The translations under genes and the position numbers were made by a program. From contig DATCDE010000029.1 in the NCBI GenBank assembly GCA_036510875.1, positions 1 through 34,506 on the forward strand: a stretch of DNA of 34,506 bases. Reading direction: 5' to 3'. Below are positions 8,211 through 16,300 of the stretch, piece after piece. Under the pieces are notes generated by a model. The model did no database searches and was not told the origin of the DNA. It saw nothing but the letters and a program-made list of their open reading frames with translations. Numbering within the stretch: the stretch's first letter is position 1; the number at the start of each line of letters is the position of its first letter. This stretch comes from Actinomycetes bacterium. Lineage in GTDB: Bacteria > Actinomycetota > Actinomycetes > Prado026.

Positions 8211-8984
8211 TCAGAGCTGCCGGTCGGCCAGCACTGGGAACTCCGAGCGGGTCTTGGTGACCAGCGCCGGGTTGAGGTCGGCGACCAGGACCTGCTCGTC
8301 CTGGCCGGCCTCCGCCACCACGACGCCCCACGGGTCGACGACCACCGAGCCGCCGCCCATGGCCAGCCCGGCCTGCACCCCCGCGGTGTTGGTCGCCACG
8401 ACGTACGCCTGCTCCTCCACGGCTCGGGCCTGCGCGAGCAGCCGCCAGTGCGCGACCCGCAGCGCCGGCCAGGCCGCAGGGACCACGAAGGCCTGCGCCC
8501 CGCGGTCCAGCAGCGCGCGGAACATCTCCGGGAAGCGCAGGTCGTAGCAGGTCGCGAGGCCGACCGCGAGGCCGCCGATGTCCGCCACGACCAGGTCGGT
8601 CCCGGCGGTCATGAGCGCCGGCTCGCCCGCGCTGAACCCGAACAGGTGGATCTTCCGGTAGGTCGCCAGCAGGGCGCCGTCCGGCCCCACCAGCAGAGCG
8701 GTGTTGTACAGCCGTCCCTCGGCGTCCCGCTCGACGATGGAGCCGGCGTGCACGTGCGCGCCGATCGCGCGGGCCGCTGCCGAGGCCATCGCGAGGGTGG
8801 GGCCGTCGACCGGCTCCGCCTCGGCGGCCCACCGCTGGTAGGTGAACCCACCCTGCGGCCACAGCTCGGGCAGCACCACCAGGTCGGCCCCCGCCTGGGC
8901 CCGGAGCAGCGAGTCCACGTCGCCGCGCAGGTCGTGGGTCGGTCGCTCGTAGGACGGCGCCAGCTGGCACAGGTGCACGCGCAT
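8211..8984 (-). CDS. Carbon-nitrogen hydrolase (nitrilase superfamily amidase)
   Basis: A 257-residue cytoplasmic amidase of the nitrilase superfamily. The complete Glu-Lys-Cys triad is visible: Glu40 in VVLPELWPQG, Lys111 in ATYRKIHLFG and Cys146 in GLATCYDLRFPEMFR. The full family length is present, ending in DLNPALVTKTRSEFPVL. The closest pattern is the Nit2/omega-amidase and related group that cleaves small alpha-keto amides or deaminated glutathione, but substrate cannot be assigned. ATG 8984 is preceded by GGGAGGAT about 6 bp upstream on the coding strand. It is divergent from the rhodanese gene over 110 bp and converges on the M14 gene. Confidence 0.87.
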   Translation of the reverse strand: MRVHLCQLAPSYERPTHDLRGDVDSLLRAQAGADLVVLPELWPQGGFTYQRWAAEAEPVDGPTLAMASAAARAIGAHVHAGSIVERDAEGRLYNTALLVGPDGALLATYRKIHLFGFSAGEPALMTAGTDLVVADIGGLAVGLATCYDLRFPEMFRALLDRGAQAFVVPAAWPALRVAHWRLLAQARAVEEQAYVVATNTAGVQAGLAMGGGSVVVDPWGVVVAEAGQDEQVLVADLNPALVTKTRSEFPVLADRQL

Positions 8985-9058
8985 GACCCGATCCTCCCAC
9001 CGACGCCTCGGTTGACCATGGGCGGCGGGCGGGCGGTCACGGGGGCGAGGGGTGACCG

Positions 9059-9086
9059 TTCGAAGGGATACCCCCGGGGGTATAGA
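9059..9086 (+). promoter_or_regulatory. Probable promoter of the rhodanese gene, near-leaderless
   Basis: TATAGA at 9081-9086 is a good -10 element, with TTCGAA at 9059-9064 as a weak -35 at 16-bp spacing. The -10 ends 8 bp before ATG 9095, so the transcript would begin at or next to the start codon. The operator palindrome at 9068-9083 occupies the spacer and the first bases of the -10. Confidence 0.5.
9068..9083. promoter_or_regulatory. CsoR/CstR-type operator palindrome
   Basis: ATACCCCCGGGGGTAT is a perfect 16-bp palindrome. Operators of CsoR-family repressors, including the persulfide sensor CstR that controls rhodanese genes in staphylococci, have the form ATACCCC-N-GGGGTAT. Position over the promoter of a rhodanese gene fits repression relieved by copper or, more likely here, by reactive sulfur. 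No csoR/cstR gene lies in the window. Confidence 0.65.
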
Positions 9087-9094
9087 GTGAGGTC

Positions 9095-9544
9095 ATGAGA
9101 CTCTCCCGTCGCGCCGCCATGACTGCCTCCGGGGCCGCCCTCTCGCTCGCGCTGCTCGGCCCGCTGGCCGCCTGCAGCAGCTCGACGAGCAGCAGCACGG
9201 CCGCCACTCCGGTCCAGGAGACGCAGGCGATCACCAAAGTGGACCCGGCCACCGCCGACTCCCTCGTGAAGCAGGGCGTCACCGTCCTCGACGTGCGCAC
9301 CCCCGAGGAGTTCGCAACCGGCCACATCACCGGCGCGGTGAACGTCAACTGGGAGGGCACCGACTTCGCCACCCAGGTCAAGCAGCTCGACCCGGCCAAG
9401 CCGGTGCTCGTCTACTGCCACAGCGGCAACCGCAGCGGCCAGGCCGTCCAGGTGATGGAACAGGAGGGCTTCCAGCGGATCTTCGACCTCGCTGGCGGCG
9501 TCCTCGCCTGGAACGCGGCCGGACAACCCCTGACCACAAGCTGA
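9095..9544 (+). CDS. Rhodanese-domain lipoprotein
   Basis: A 149-residue exported single-domain rhodanese. Residues 1-27 are a lipoprotein signal (MRLSRRAAM, hydrophobic core, lipobox LAAC with Cys27), followed by a Ser/Thr linker and a rhodanese fold with VTVLDVRTPEEFATGHI and the active-site loop VYCHSGNRSGQA, where Cys108 would carry the persulfide. The last segment DLAGGVLAWNAAGQPL is typical. It would act at the outer face of the membrane in sulfane-sulfur transfer or detoxification. Start at ATG 9095 gives a full n-region; ATG 9119 would remove its arginines. The overlapping operator suggests regulation by a CsoR-family protein. Confidence 0.87.
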   Translation: MRLSRRAAMTASGAALSLALLGPLAACSSSTSSSTAATPVQETQAITKVDPATADSLVKQGVTVLDVRTPEEFATGHITGAVNVNWEGTDFATQVKQLDPAKPVLVYCHSGNRSGQAVQVMEQEGFQRIFDLAGGVLAWNAAGQPLTTS

Positions 9545-9576
9545 CGAACCGGCTACCCAGCCCCGCGCCGGCCCGC

Positions 9577-9582
9577 TAGCGT
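9577..9582 (+). promoter_or_regulatory. Leaderless -10 box TAGCGT
   Basis: TAGCGT lies 7 bp before GTG 9590, and no ribosome site is present between them. This is the actinobacterial TAnnnT layout for transcripts that begin at the start codon. The same TAGCGTCACC sequence precedes the thioesterase gene at 15491. Confidence 0.5.
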
Positions 9583-9589
9583 CACCCCC

Positions 9590-10408
9590 GTGACGGGGCC
9601 GGACGACGCCCAGGCGACAGGGTACGACGGGTACCGGGACGCCCTGCGGGACTTCGTCGCCTTGATCGGCGAGCTGCGCGCCGAGGACTGGGCGCTGCCG
9701 ACCGACCTGCCCGGGTGGACCGTGCAGGACAACGTCAGCCACGTGATCGGATTGGAGTCCGACCTGCTCGGGCGCCCGCTGCCCGACCACCTGCCGGACT
9801 GGGACCGGCTCCCGCACGTGCGCGACCACCTCGGGCGGTTCATGGAGGTGGCCGTCGACGTGCGGCGCGCCGCCACCCCCGAGCAGCTGCTGGCCGAGCT
9901 CCGGGAGGTCGTCGCCGAGCGGATCCGGGCCCTCGAACAGGGCCAGGCCCGCGCGGAGGATGCGGCCGCGACCGGCTACTTCCGCGACGTCGACCGGATG
10001 CTGGCGATCCGGCCGTTCGACATCTGGGCCCACGAGCAGGACATCCGCCGCGCGACCGCGCGGCCCGGCAACCTCGACTCGACCGGCGCCCGGGCGGCCC
10101 GGCGGCAGATCCTCGCTGCGCTCCCGATGGTGATCGGCAGTCGGGTCCGACCCGAGCCGGGCACCCGTGTGGTCTGGGACGTCGAGGGCCCGCTGTCCCT
10201 CCACGCCGGGGTGGCCATGAGCCGCAGCGGCCAGGCGGTCAGCGACGACCCCGAGGCCCCCGGCCCCACCGTGCTGATCCGGCTCGGCTGGGAGGACTTC
10301 GTCATGCTGGCCTGCGGCCGGCGTCTCCCCGCGGCGTGCACCGTCGAGGTCGAGGGCGACGCCGGACTGGCCGAACGCGTCCTGGCGGCCATGGCCATCA
10401 CCCCCTGA
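9590..10408 (+). CDS. Maleylpyruvate isomerase family (mycothiol-dependent, DinB-like) protein
   Basis: A 272-residue protein of the TIGR03083/MDMPI family common in mycothiol-making actinobacteria. The N-terminal four-helix DinB-like domain has LPGWTVQDNVSHVIGLE with His51 and PFDIWAHEQDIRRA with His148, which fit the metal-binding His residues of mycothiol-dependent maleylpyruvate isomerase. The C-terminal part (RVVWDVEGPLSLH onward) matches the MDMPI C-terminal domain with a sterol-carrier-like fold. Most members act as mycothiol S-transferases of unknown substrate; nothing here shows aromatic-ring degradation next to it, so a specific isomerase role is not claimed. GTG 9590 is used as a probable leaderless start. 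Confidence 0.8.
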   Translation: MTGPDDAQATGYDGYRDALRDFVALIGELRAEDWALPTDLPGWTVQDNVSHVIGLESDLLGRPLPDHLPDWDRLPHVRDHLGRFMEVAVDVRRAATPEQLLAELREVVAERIRALEQGQARAEDAAATGYFRDVDRMLAIRPFDIWAHEQDIRRATARPGNLDSTGARAARRQILAALPMVIGSRVRPEPGTRVVWDVEGPLSLHAGVAMSRSGQAVSDDPEAPGPTVLIRLGWEDFVMLACGRRLPAACTVEVEGDAGLAERVLAAMAITP

Positions 10409-10431
10409 CCCACCCCTGCCGGGGGTGGGTC
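10407..10431. terminator. Bidirectional hairpin terminator between convergent genes
   Basis: GACCCACCCC at 10407-10416 and its exact complement at 10422-10431 form a 10-bp stem with a 5-nt loop. It starts at the stop codon of the isomerase-family gene and ends 2 bp before the stop codon of the converging bkdC gene, so it can serve both directions. Confidence 0.75.
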
Positions 10432-10433
10432 GG

Positions 10434-11804
10434 TCAGACCCAGGTGACGGCCACCGCAGGGTCCTCCACGAGAGCGGCGATGTCGGCCAGGAACCGGGAG
10501 CCGAGCTCACCGTCGATCAGCCGGTGGTCGAAGGACACGGCCAGCTCGACCACCCAACGCGGCCGGACCTTGCCCTTGTGCACCCAGGGCCGCTGGGTCA
10601 CCGCTCCGACCGCGAGGATGGCCGACTCCCCAGGGTTGATGATCGGCGTGCCGCCGTCGATCCCGAACACGCCGATGTTGGTGATCGTGAAGGTCCCACC
10701 GGAGAGCTCGGCCGGCGCGGTCTTGCCCGCCTTGGCAGTGTCCACGAGGTCGGTCAGCGCGCGGGCCAGCTCGGGCAGCGACAGCCGGTCGGCGTCCTTG
10801 ATGTTCGGCACCAGCAGGCCCCGGGGAGTGGCCGCCGCGATCCCCAGGTTCACGTAGTCCTTGTAGACGATCTCGCCAGCGTCGCCGTCCCAGACCGCGT
10901 TGATGCCCGGGTGCCGCCGGGCCGCGAGCAGCGCCGCCCGGGCGAACAGGGTCAGCGGGGTGACCCGCGTGTCCTTGAACGCAGGGGTCGCCCGCAGCCG
11001 GGACACCAGCTTCATGGTCCTGGTGGCGTCGACCTGCACCCACTCGGTGACGTGCGGCGCGGTGAACGCCGAGGCGACCATGGCCTCGGCCATGTGCCGG
11101 CGCACCCCCTTGATCGGCTCGCGCCGCTCCCGGGGGCCGGCGGCGACCGGCCGCAGCGACGGCCGGCCGGCCGCCGAGGGGGGCTGCGTGGCCGCCGCCT
11201 CGACGTCGGCCCGGGTGATCGTGTCGTGCGGTCCGGTCGGGACCACGGTGCTGAGGTCGACACCGAGGTCCTTGGCCAGCCGGCGCACGAGCGGCTTGGT
11301 CCGCACCGGGCCGGAGGGTGCCGGCACCGGCTCCGCGTCCGCCTGATGGCTCAGCGCCCGCTCGACGGCGCGGCCGACCTCCATCCCACCCAGGCGGGTC
11401 GGCGGCTTCGGCCGGGTCGAGCCACCCCCAAGACGACGCGGACGCCGGGCCGTCCCGAACGTCTCCTTGACGCCGTACCCGACGAGCACCGCGTGGTGCT
11501 CACCCTCGGGCTGCACCGTCGTCGTCCCAGCCGCCGTCGCGCCCTCGGCGCTCTCACCGGGCGCGGTGTCGATCGTGATGATCGGCGTGCCGACGTCGAC
11601 CGTCTCGCCCTCGTTGGCCAGCAGCGCGACCACCACCCCCTCGTAGGGGCAGGGCAGCTCGACGGCGGCCTTGGCGGTCTCGATCTCGACGATCGTCTGG
11701 TTCACCGACACGTGCTCGCCCGGCTGGACGAACCACTGCAGGATCTCGCCGTCGGCGAGCCCCTCGCCGACGTCGGGCAGGCGGAACTGCTCCAGCTGTC
11801 CCAT
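10434..11804 (-). CDS. bkdC: Branched-chain 2-oxoacid dehydrogenase E2 (lipoamide acyltransferase)
   Basis: A 456-residue E2 core subunit. The lipoyl domain (residues 1-80) has the lipoylation Lys45 in EIETAKAAVE. An Ala/Pro/Gly-rich linker leads to the peripheral-subunit-binding domain, TKPLVRRLAKDLGVDLSTV with ITRADVEAA. The catalytic acyltransferase domain ends with SFDHRLIDGELGSRFL, the DHRxxDG active-site motif. It moves the acyl group from E1 to CoA. Its ATG at 11804 overlaps the last base of the E1 beta stop codon (TGATG), showing translational coupling in bkdABC. No E3 gene follows; E3 must be encoded elsewhere. Gene order and size match mycobacterial bkdABC. Confidence 0.92.
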   Translation of the reverse strand: MGQLEQFRLPDVGEGLADGEILQWFVQPGEHVSVNQTIVEIETAKAAVELPCPYEGVVVALLANEGETVDVGTPIITIDTAPGESAEGATAAGTTTVQPEGEHHAVLVGYGVKETFGTARRPRRLGGGSTRPKPPTRLGGMEVGRAVERALSHQADAEPVPAPSGPVRTKPLVRRLAKDLGVDLSTVVPTGPHDTITRADVEAAATQPPSAAGRPSLRPVAAGPRERREPIKGVRRHMAEAMVASAFTAPHVTEWVQVDATRTMKLVSRLRATPAFKDTRVTPLTLFARAALLAARRHPGINAVWDGDAGEIVYKDYVNLGIAAATPRGLLVPNIKDADRLSLPELARALTDLVDTAKAGKTAPAELSGGTFTITNIGVFGIDGGTPIINPGESAILAVGAVTQRPWVHKGKVRPRWVVELAVSFDHRLIDGELGSRFLADIAALVEDPAVAVTWV

Positions 11805-12784
11805 CAGTGCTCCAAGGCGCGGTCGACGGCGTCCAGGACGCGGTCGAGGTCCGGCAGGTAGTGGTCCTCCAGGCGGGACGGCGGGTACGGCGTGTGGTAA
11901 CCACCGACTCGCAGCACCGGTGCCTCCAGCGCGTAGAAGCAGCGCTCGCTGATCCGCGCGGCGATCTCGGCCCCGAGCCCCAGGAACACCGGGGCCTCGT
12001 GGACGACGACCAACCGGCCGGTCCGCTCCACCGACTCGGCCAGGGTGTCCACGTCCAGCGGCGACAGCGTGCGCAGGTCCACGACCTCCAGGTCGCGGCC
12101 GTCGGCCTCGGCGGCGGTGGCGGCGTCCAGGCAGGTGCGCACCATCGGGCCGTAGCAGGCCAGCGTGAGGTCGGTGCCGGGCCGCGCCACCCGGGACCGG
12201 AACAGCTCCATCGGCGGCCCCGCGGCGACGTCCAGGTCGGCCTTGTCCCAGTAGCGGCGCTTGGGCTCGAAGAAGATGATCGGGTCGGTGCAGGCGATCG
12301 CCTGCTGCACCATCCAGTAGGCGTCCACCGGGTTGGACGGCGACACCACGCGCAGGCCGGCGGTGTGCGCGAAGTAGGCCTCCGGGCTCTCGCTGTGGTG
12401 CTCGACCGCACCGATCCCGCCGCCGAACGGGATGCGGACGACGACCGGCAGCGGCACCTCGCCGCGCGACCGGGCGTGCATCTTGGCCAGTTGGCTGACG
12501 ATCTGGTCGAAGGCGGGAAATACGAACCCGTCGAACTGGATCTCGACGACCGGCCGGTAGCCACGCATGGCCAGGCCGATGGCGGTGCCCATGATCCCGC
12601 TCTCAGCCAGCGGGGTGTCGATGACCCGGTGCTCGCCGAAGTCCTTCTGCAGCCCGTCGGTGACCCGGAAGACGCCGCCCAGCTTGCCGACGTCCTCGCC
12701 CATGATCAGGACCTTGGGGTCGTCCTCCATCGCCTTGCGCAGGCCCCTGGTGAGCGCCTTGGCCATGGTGACCTTCTCCGCCAT
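11804..12784 (-). CDS. bkdB: Branched-chain 2-oxoacid dehydrogenase E1 beta subunit
   Basis: A 326-residue E1 beta subunit that completes the thiamine-diphosphate active site of the alpha2beta2 E1 enzyme. It begins MAEKVTMAKALTRGLRKAME, has VLIMGEDVGKLGGVFRVTDG, VIDTPLAESGIMGTAIGLAM (Glu of the cofactor-activating site), PFGGGIGAVEHHSESPEAYF and VDLRTLSPLDVDTL in the usual order. The frame is open upstream to 12829, but ATG 12784 lies 1 bp after the E1 alpha stop, behind GGGGAGAC, and starts the family's normal N-terminus. Confidence 0.92.
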   Translation of the reverse strand: MAEKVTMAKALTRGLRKAMEDDPKVLIMGEDVGKLGGVFRVTDGLQKDFGEHRVIDTPLAESGIMGTAIGLAMRGYRPVVEIQFDGFVFPAFDQIVSQLAKMHARSRGEVPLPVVVRIPFGGGIGAVEHHSESPEAYFAHTAGLRVVSPSNPVDAYWMVQQAIACTDPIIFFEPKRRYWDKADLDVAAGPPMELFRSRVARPGTDLTLACYGPMVRTCLDAATAAEADGRDLEVVDLRTLSPLDVDTLAESVERTGRLVVVHEAPVFLGLGAEIAARISERCFYALEAPVLRVGGYHTPYPPSRLEDHYLPDLDRVLDAVDRALEH

Positions 12785-12785
12785 G

Positions 12786-13862
12786 TCAGTGTCTCCCCTC
12801 GAACGAGGCGAGGTAGCTGGCCAGCTCACGGCTCTCCTGCTCCACCAACGGGTGCGGCTCGGCGTACACCTGGTCGAACATCTCGGCCGGCTGCGGGTCC
12901 GGCATCGACCGGCAGCCGCTGCGCAGGTGCACGGCGAGCTGCTCGGCCTCGGCGTCCAGCGCGTCGAAGAAGGACTGGTCGACCAGCTGCTGGCGCCACA
13001 AGAACGAGCGCAGCCGCTCGATCGGGTCCTTGAGCTTCCAGGCCTCCAGGTCGCTGGCCAGCCGGTAGCGGGTCGGGTCGTCCGAGGTGGTGTGCGCGCC
13101 CATGCGGTAGGTGAACGCCTCGATCAGGCTGGGCCCCTGGCCCTCGCGGGCGTCGGCGAGGTGCTTGCGGGTGACCGCGAGGACGGCGAGCACGTCGTTG
13201 CCGTCGACCCGGACGCCGGGGAAGCCGAAGCCGGCCGCCCGGCGGTACAGCGGGATGCGGGTCTGCTTCTCCAGCGGCTCGGAGATGGCCCACTGGTTGT
13301 TCTGGCAGAAGAACACGACGGGCGCGTTGAACACCGACGCGAAGATGAACGACTCGTTGACATCGCCCTGGCTGGAGGCGCCGTCCCCGAAGTAGGCGAT
13401 GACCGCCGACTCGTCTCCGTCCTTGACCATGCCCATGGCGTAGCCGACGGCGTGCAGGGTCTGGTTGCCGATGACGATCGTGTAGAGCGCGAAGTTCTTC
13501 TCGTTGGGGTCCCAGCCGCCGTTGGACACCCCGCGGAACAGGGCGAGCAGCTTGAGCGGGTCGACGCCGCGGGTGTAGGCCACCCCGTGCTCACGGTAGG
13601 TGGGGAACGCGAAGTCGCGCGCGGCGAGGGCCCGGCCGGACCCGACCTGGGCGGCCTCCTGACCCAGGAGCGACGCCCACAGGCCGAGCTCGCCCTGGCG
13701 CTGCAGGGCGGTGGCCTCGACGTCGATCCGGCGCACGAGCACCAGGTCGCCGTACAGGCTGCGGTACTCGTCGTCAGTGAGATCGACGTCGTAGTCCGGG
13801 TGGTGCACCCGCTCACCCTCCGGGGTGAGCAGCTGGACGAGCTGGGGGGCTGGGATCTCCAC
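12786..13862 (-). CDS. bkdA: Branched-chain 2-oxoacid dehydrogenase E1 alpha subunit
   Basis: A 358-residue thiamine-diphosphate-binding E1 alpha subunit, first gene of bkdABC. It opens with MEIPAPQLVQLLTPEGERV, characteristic of the actinobacterial branched-chain type, and has the TPP/Mg motif FGDGASSQGDVNESF followed by FFCQNNQWAIS, 30 residues in all. It decarboxylates 2-oxoacids from valine, leucine and isoleucine and acylates the E2 lipoyl group. Start is GTG 13862 with GAGGAG about 7 bp upstream. A long palindrome lies 110-165 bp upstream, in the region shared with the divergent glycosyltransferase. Confidence 0.92.
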   Translation of the reverse strand: MEIPAPQLVQLLTPEGERVHHPDYDVDLTDDEYRSLYGDLVLVRRIDVEATALQRQGELGLWASLLGQEAAQVGSGRALAARDFAFPTYREHGVAYTRGVDPLKLLALFRGVSNGGWDPNEKNFALYTIVIGNQTLHAVGYAMGMVKDGDESAVIAYFGDGASSQGDVNESFIFASVFNAPVVFFCQNNQWAISEPLEKQTRIPLYRRAAGFGFPGVRVDGNDVLAVLAVTRKHLADAREGQGPSLIEAFTYRMGAHTTSDDPTRYRLASDLEAWKLKDPIERLRSFLWRQQLVDQSFFDALDAEAEQLAVHLRSGCRSMPDPQPAEMFDQVYAEPHPLVEQESRELASYLASFEGRH

Positions 13863-13971
13863 GCTGCGCTCCTCGCTGACGTCTCGCCGGGCGTCGGGAC
13901 CGGGGTTCTCCGGCTCGACGGCGGCCGAACCTGGGCGGCCCGGGGTGGGGGCCTGGTTGGTGCCTCAGCAG

Positions 13972-14027
13972 GACGGTACCCACTCCGGTGTCGTCCCGTT
14001 ACCGGTAGGGGCGGAGTGGGTGCCGTC
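13972..14027. repeat. Long imperfect palindrome between bkdA and the glycosyltransferase gene
   Basis: Bases 13972-13987 pair with 14012-14027 at 15 of 16 positions, around a 24-nt loop that itself holds the perfect octamer palindrome TACCGGTA (14000-14007). It ends 11 bp before the presumed -10 box of the glycosyltransferase and lies 110-165 bp upstream of bkdA. It could be an operator for the divergent promoters or a dispersed hairpin element; the sequence alone does not decide. Confidence 0.5.
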
Positions 14028-14037
14028 GGGCGGCGAC

Positions 14038-14043
14038 TACCGT
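14038..14043 (+). promoter_or_regulatory. Leaderless -10 box TACCGT
   Basis: TACCGT lies 7 bp before GTG 14051 with no ribosome-binding sequence between, the TAnnnT layout also seen at 9577 and 15491. Confidence 0.45.
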
Positions 14044-14050
14044 CCCTCAG

Positions 14051-15469
14051 GTGCACCGAGCCGACGTCCGAGCCGCGCTGGCGGTCGTCGGGCTGGCCGT
14101 GGCCGGGGCGCTGCTGCGGCTGCCGTTCCTCGGCGTGCCGCTGGACGCCGACGAGGGCGGCTACGCCTACCTGGCCCAGCGCTGGGCGGCCGGCGGCCGG
14201 CTGTACGGCGACGTCTGGGTGGACCGGCCGCAGGGCCTGATGCTGGTGTACCGGGCGGTCGTCGCGGTCTCGACCTGGCCGGGGGCGATCCGGGTGGCCG
14301 CGATGCTGGCCGGCGTCGCGGTCACCGTGGCGGTGGCCGGCGCGGCGTGGGCGATGCGCGGCCGGGCCGCCGGCGTGGTCGCAGCCGGGCTGGCCGCGGC
14401 CGTACTCGTGGCCCCCCGGCTGCAGGGCTTCCTGCTCAACGGTGAGCTGGTGGCGGCGGCGTTCGCGGCCCCGGCGGTGGCGCTGGCGCTGGCCTGGCGG
14501 GCCCGCGGGTCGCGCTCGTGGTGGCTGCTCGCCCTGGCGGGTGCGTTCGGTGGGACCGCGATGCTGATGAAGCAGTCCGGCTTCGACGGCCTGGTCGTGG
14601 TGGCCGTGGTCGCGGCCGCGTCCGGGCCGGGGCGGCGCTGGCGGGCGCTGCGCGTCGCCGGCGTCGGGGCCGCCGTCCCGCTGGGGGCCGCACTGCTCGA
14701 CGCGGCGCTGACCTCGTGGTCGCTGTGGTGGTCGGCCGTGGTCGGGTACCGGCTGTCGGCCGGCGACACCGGCAGCGTGCTCACCCGGGTCGGCCGGCTG
14801 GGCGGGTCGTTGCTGACCGACGGACCGTGGCTGGTGCCGCTGGCGGTCGTCGCGGCCTGGGGCGGCGTCGTCTGCTGGCGCCGCCGCGAGGTGGTGCCCC
14901 TGGTGTGGCTCGGGGCCGCGGCCGTAGGGTTCCTGGGCGGCCAGTTCTTCTTCCCGCACTACTACGTCCAGCTGCTGCCGCCGCTGGTGCTGCTCGCCAC
15001 CCTGGGCGTGGTGGCGCTGTCGCCGTCCAGGGTGAGGGCCGCGGTGGCCGTCGTCGTCGTCCCGTCCCTGGTGACCGTGCTGGCGATCGCCCTGCTGACC
15101 CCGGACCACCGCGACCGCTTCGCCATGCCGGACGACCGGCTGCTGGCCAACCGGCAGATCGCCCCGTGGCTGCGCGACCACGCCGCGCCCAGCGATCGGG
15201 TCTACGCCTTCGTCTCCTCGGCCGACGTGTACTACCTGAGCGGCCGTGACACCGACTACCGCTACCTGTGGCGGGCCAACATCGAGACGATCCCCGGTGA
15301 AGTGGCGCGGCTGCGCGCTTGGCTGGGGTCGGCCGACGCACCGCAGTGGGTGGTGGTGTACCAGCAGCCGGACGACATCGACCCGAGCGGAGGGATCGCC
15401 GCCCTGCTGGCCGATCGCTACCAGCCGGGGGCCCGCATCGACGGGATCCCGGTGCTGAGACTGCGGTGA
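14051..15469 (+). CDS. GT-C family membrane glycosyltransferase (PMT/ArnT-like)
   Basis: A 472-residue polytopic membrane protein. The first helix (about residues 8-22) is followed by LDADEGGYAYLAQRWAAGG, where Asp34-Glu35 is the acidic motif of the first periplasmic loop in GT39/GT83 glycosyltransferases. DVWVDRPQGLMLVYRAV matches the family's second loop signature. About nine more Val/Ala/Leu-rich helices follow, then a soluble C-terminal domain from about residue 350 (DRLLANRQIAPWLRD, YAFVSSADVYYLSG). Such enzymes use polyprenyl-phosphate sugars outside the membrane; acceptor and sugar are unknown. Leaderless GTG start. Confidence 0.8.
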   Translation: MHRADVRAALAVVGLAVAGALLRLPFLGVPLDADEGGYAYLAQRWAAGGRLYGDVWVDRPQGLMLVYRAVVAVSTWPGAIRVAAMLAGVAVTVAVAGAAWAMRGRAAGVVAAGLAAAVLVAPRLQGFLLNGELVAAAFAAPAVALALAWRARGSRSWWLLALAGAFGGTAMLMKQSGFDGLVVVAVVAAASGPGRRWRALRVAGVGAAVPLGAALLDAALTSWSLWWSAVVGYRLSAGDTGSVLTRVGRLGGSLLTDGPWLVPLAVVAAWGGVVCWRRREVVPLVWLGAAAVGFLGGQFFFPHYYVQLLPPLVLLATLGVVALSPSRVRAAVAVVVVPSLVTVLAIALLTPDHRDRFAMPDDRLLANRQIAPWLRDHAAPSDRVYAFVSSADVYYLSGRDTDYRYLWRANIETIPGEVARLRAWLGSADAPQWVVVYQQPDDIDPSGGIAALLADRYQPGARIDGIPVLRLR

Positions 15470-15490
15470 GCGGCGCGGGTGGGCGCCGGA

Positions 15491-15496
15491 TAGCGT
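15491..15496 (+). promoter_or_regulatory. Leaderless -10 box TAGCGT before the thioesterase-devR pair
   Basis: TAGCGT lies 6 bp before GTG 15503 and the whole 10-mer TAGCGTCACC recurs at 9577. No ribosome site is present. As devR overlaps the thioesterase gene, this would also be the devR promoter. Confidence 0.5.
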
Positions 15497-15502
15497 CACC
15501 GG

Positions 15503-16300
15503 GTGACCTCCTTCACCGACGCCACCGCCGTGCACCCGGTGGACGGCGGCGCGCGGGTCGACGTCGACGAGCGGTACACCGTCGGCCGGCACCCCAACGG
15601 CGGCTACCTGCTGGCGGCGCTGGCCCGGGCCGTCCTCACGCAGTCGCCGCACCCGCACCCGGTGGCCGTCACCGCGCACTTCCTGCGACCGCCCGCCTGC
15701 ACGGCGGCCGACATCCGGCTGACAAGCCTGCGCTCGGGGCGGACGACGGCCACCCACCGGGCCAGCCTTGACCAGGACGGACAGCTGCTGCTGGACGCGG
15801 TGGTGACCACGTCGGCGCTGACCCAGTCCAGCGACCCGTCGTGGGCGGGCGACGTCGCGGCGCCGGCCATGCCCCCGGTGGAACGGTGCGTCGCCGCCGT
15901 CGCCGACCTGCCCACCGGGCGGGTGCCGCTCCTGGACGAGGTCGACCTGCGGCTGGACCCGGCCGGCCTGGGCTGGGTCACCGGCCAGCGCTCCGGGCAG
16001 CCGGAGATGCGCTCCTGGCTGCGGATGCGCGACGGCGACGAGGCGGACCCGCTCATCGCCCTGCTGGCCGTCGACGCGCTACCGCCGACGGTGTGGCACC
16101 TGTCGGCTCCGGGATGGGCGCCGACGGTCGAGCTGAGCTGGCACCTGCGGGCGCTGCCGGCGTCCGGCTGGCTTCAGGTCCGCACCCACAGCACCCTGGT
16201 TCAGGACGGCTGGTACGACGAGGAGGGCGCGGTATGGGACGCGCGGGGCCGACTCGTGGCACAGTCACGTCAACTCGCCCGTATGACGGAGGCCCGATGA
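15503..16300 (+). CDS. Acyl-CoA thioesterase family protein (double hot-dog)
   Basis: A 265-residue protein of the TesB-like/acyl-CoA thioesterase 2 superfamily. The first hot-dog domain has YTVGRHPNGGYLLAALARAV, the usual HPNGGYL motif, and VAVTAHFLRPPAC. The second has LIALLAVDALPPTVWHLS and VELSWHLRALPASGWL followed by EEGAVWDARGRLVAQSRQL, all typical. It would hydrolyse acyl-CoA thioesters; chain preference is unknown. Its stop codon overlaps the devR start in ATGA, so regulator synthesis is coupled to it. Confidence 0.82.
   Translation: MTSFTDATAVHPVDGGARVDVDERYTVGRHPNGGYLLAALARAVLTQSPHPHPVAVTAHFLRPPACTAADIRLTSLRSGRTTATHRASLDQDGQLLLDAVVTTSALTQSSDPSWAGDVAAPAMPPVERCVAAVADLPTGRVPLLDEVDLRLDPAGLGWVTGQRSGQPEMRSWLRMRDGDEADPLIALLAVDALPPTVWHLSAPGWAPTVELSWHLRALPASGWLQVRTHSTLVQDGWYDEEGAVWDARGRLVAQSRQLARMTEAR

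Noticed and set aside
13124-15757. Very long minus-strand open frame of 877 codons
   Set aside because: It is antisense to the glycosyltransferase and out of frame with bkdA; composition is Arg/Gly/Pro/Ala-rich without any family signature, as expected for a shadow frame in GC-rich DNA.
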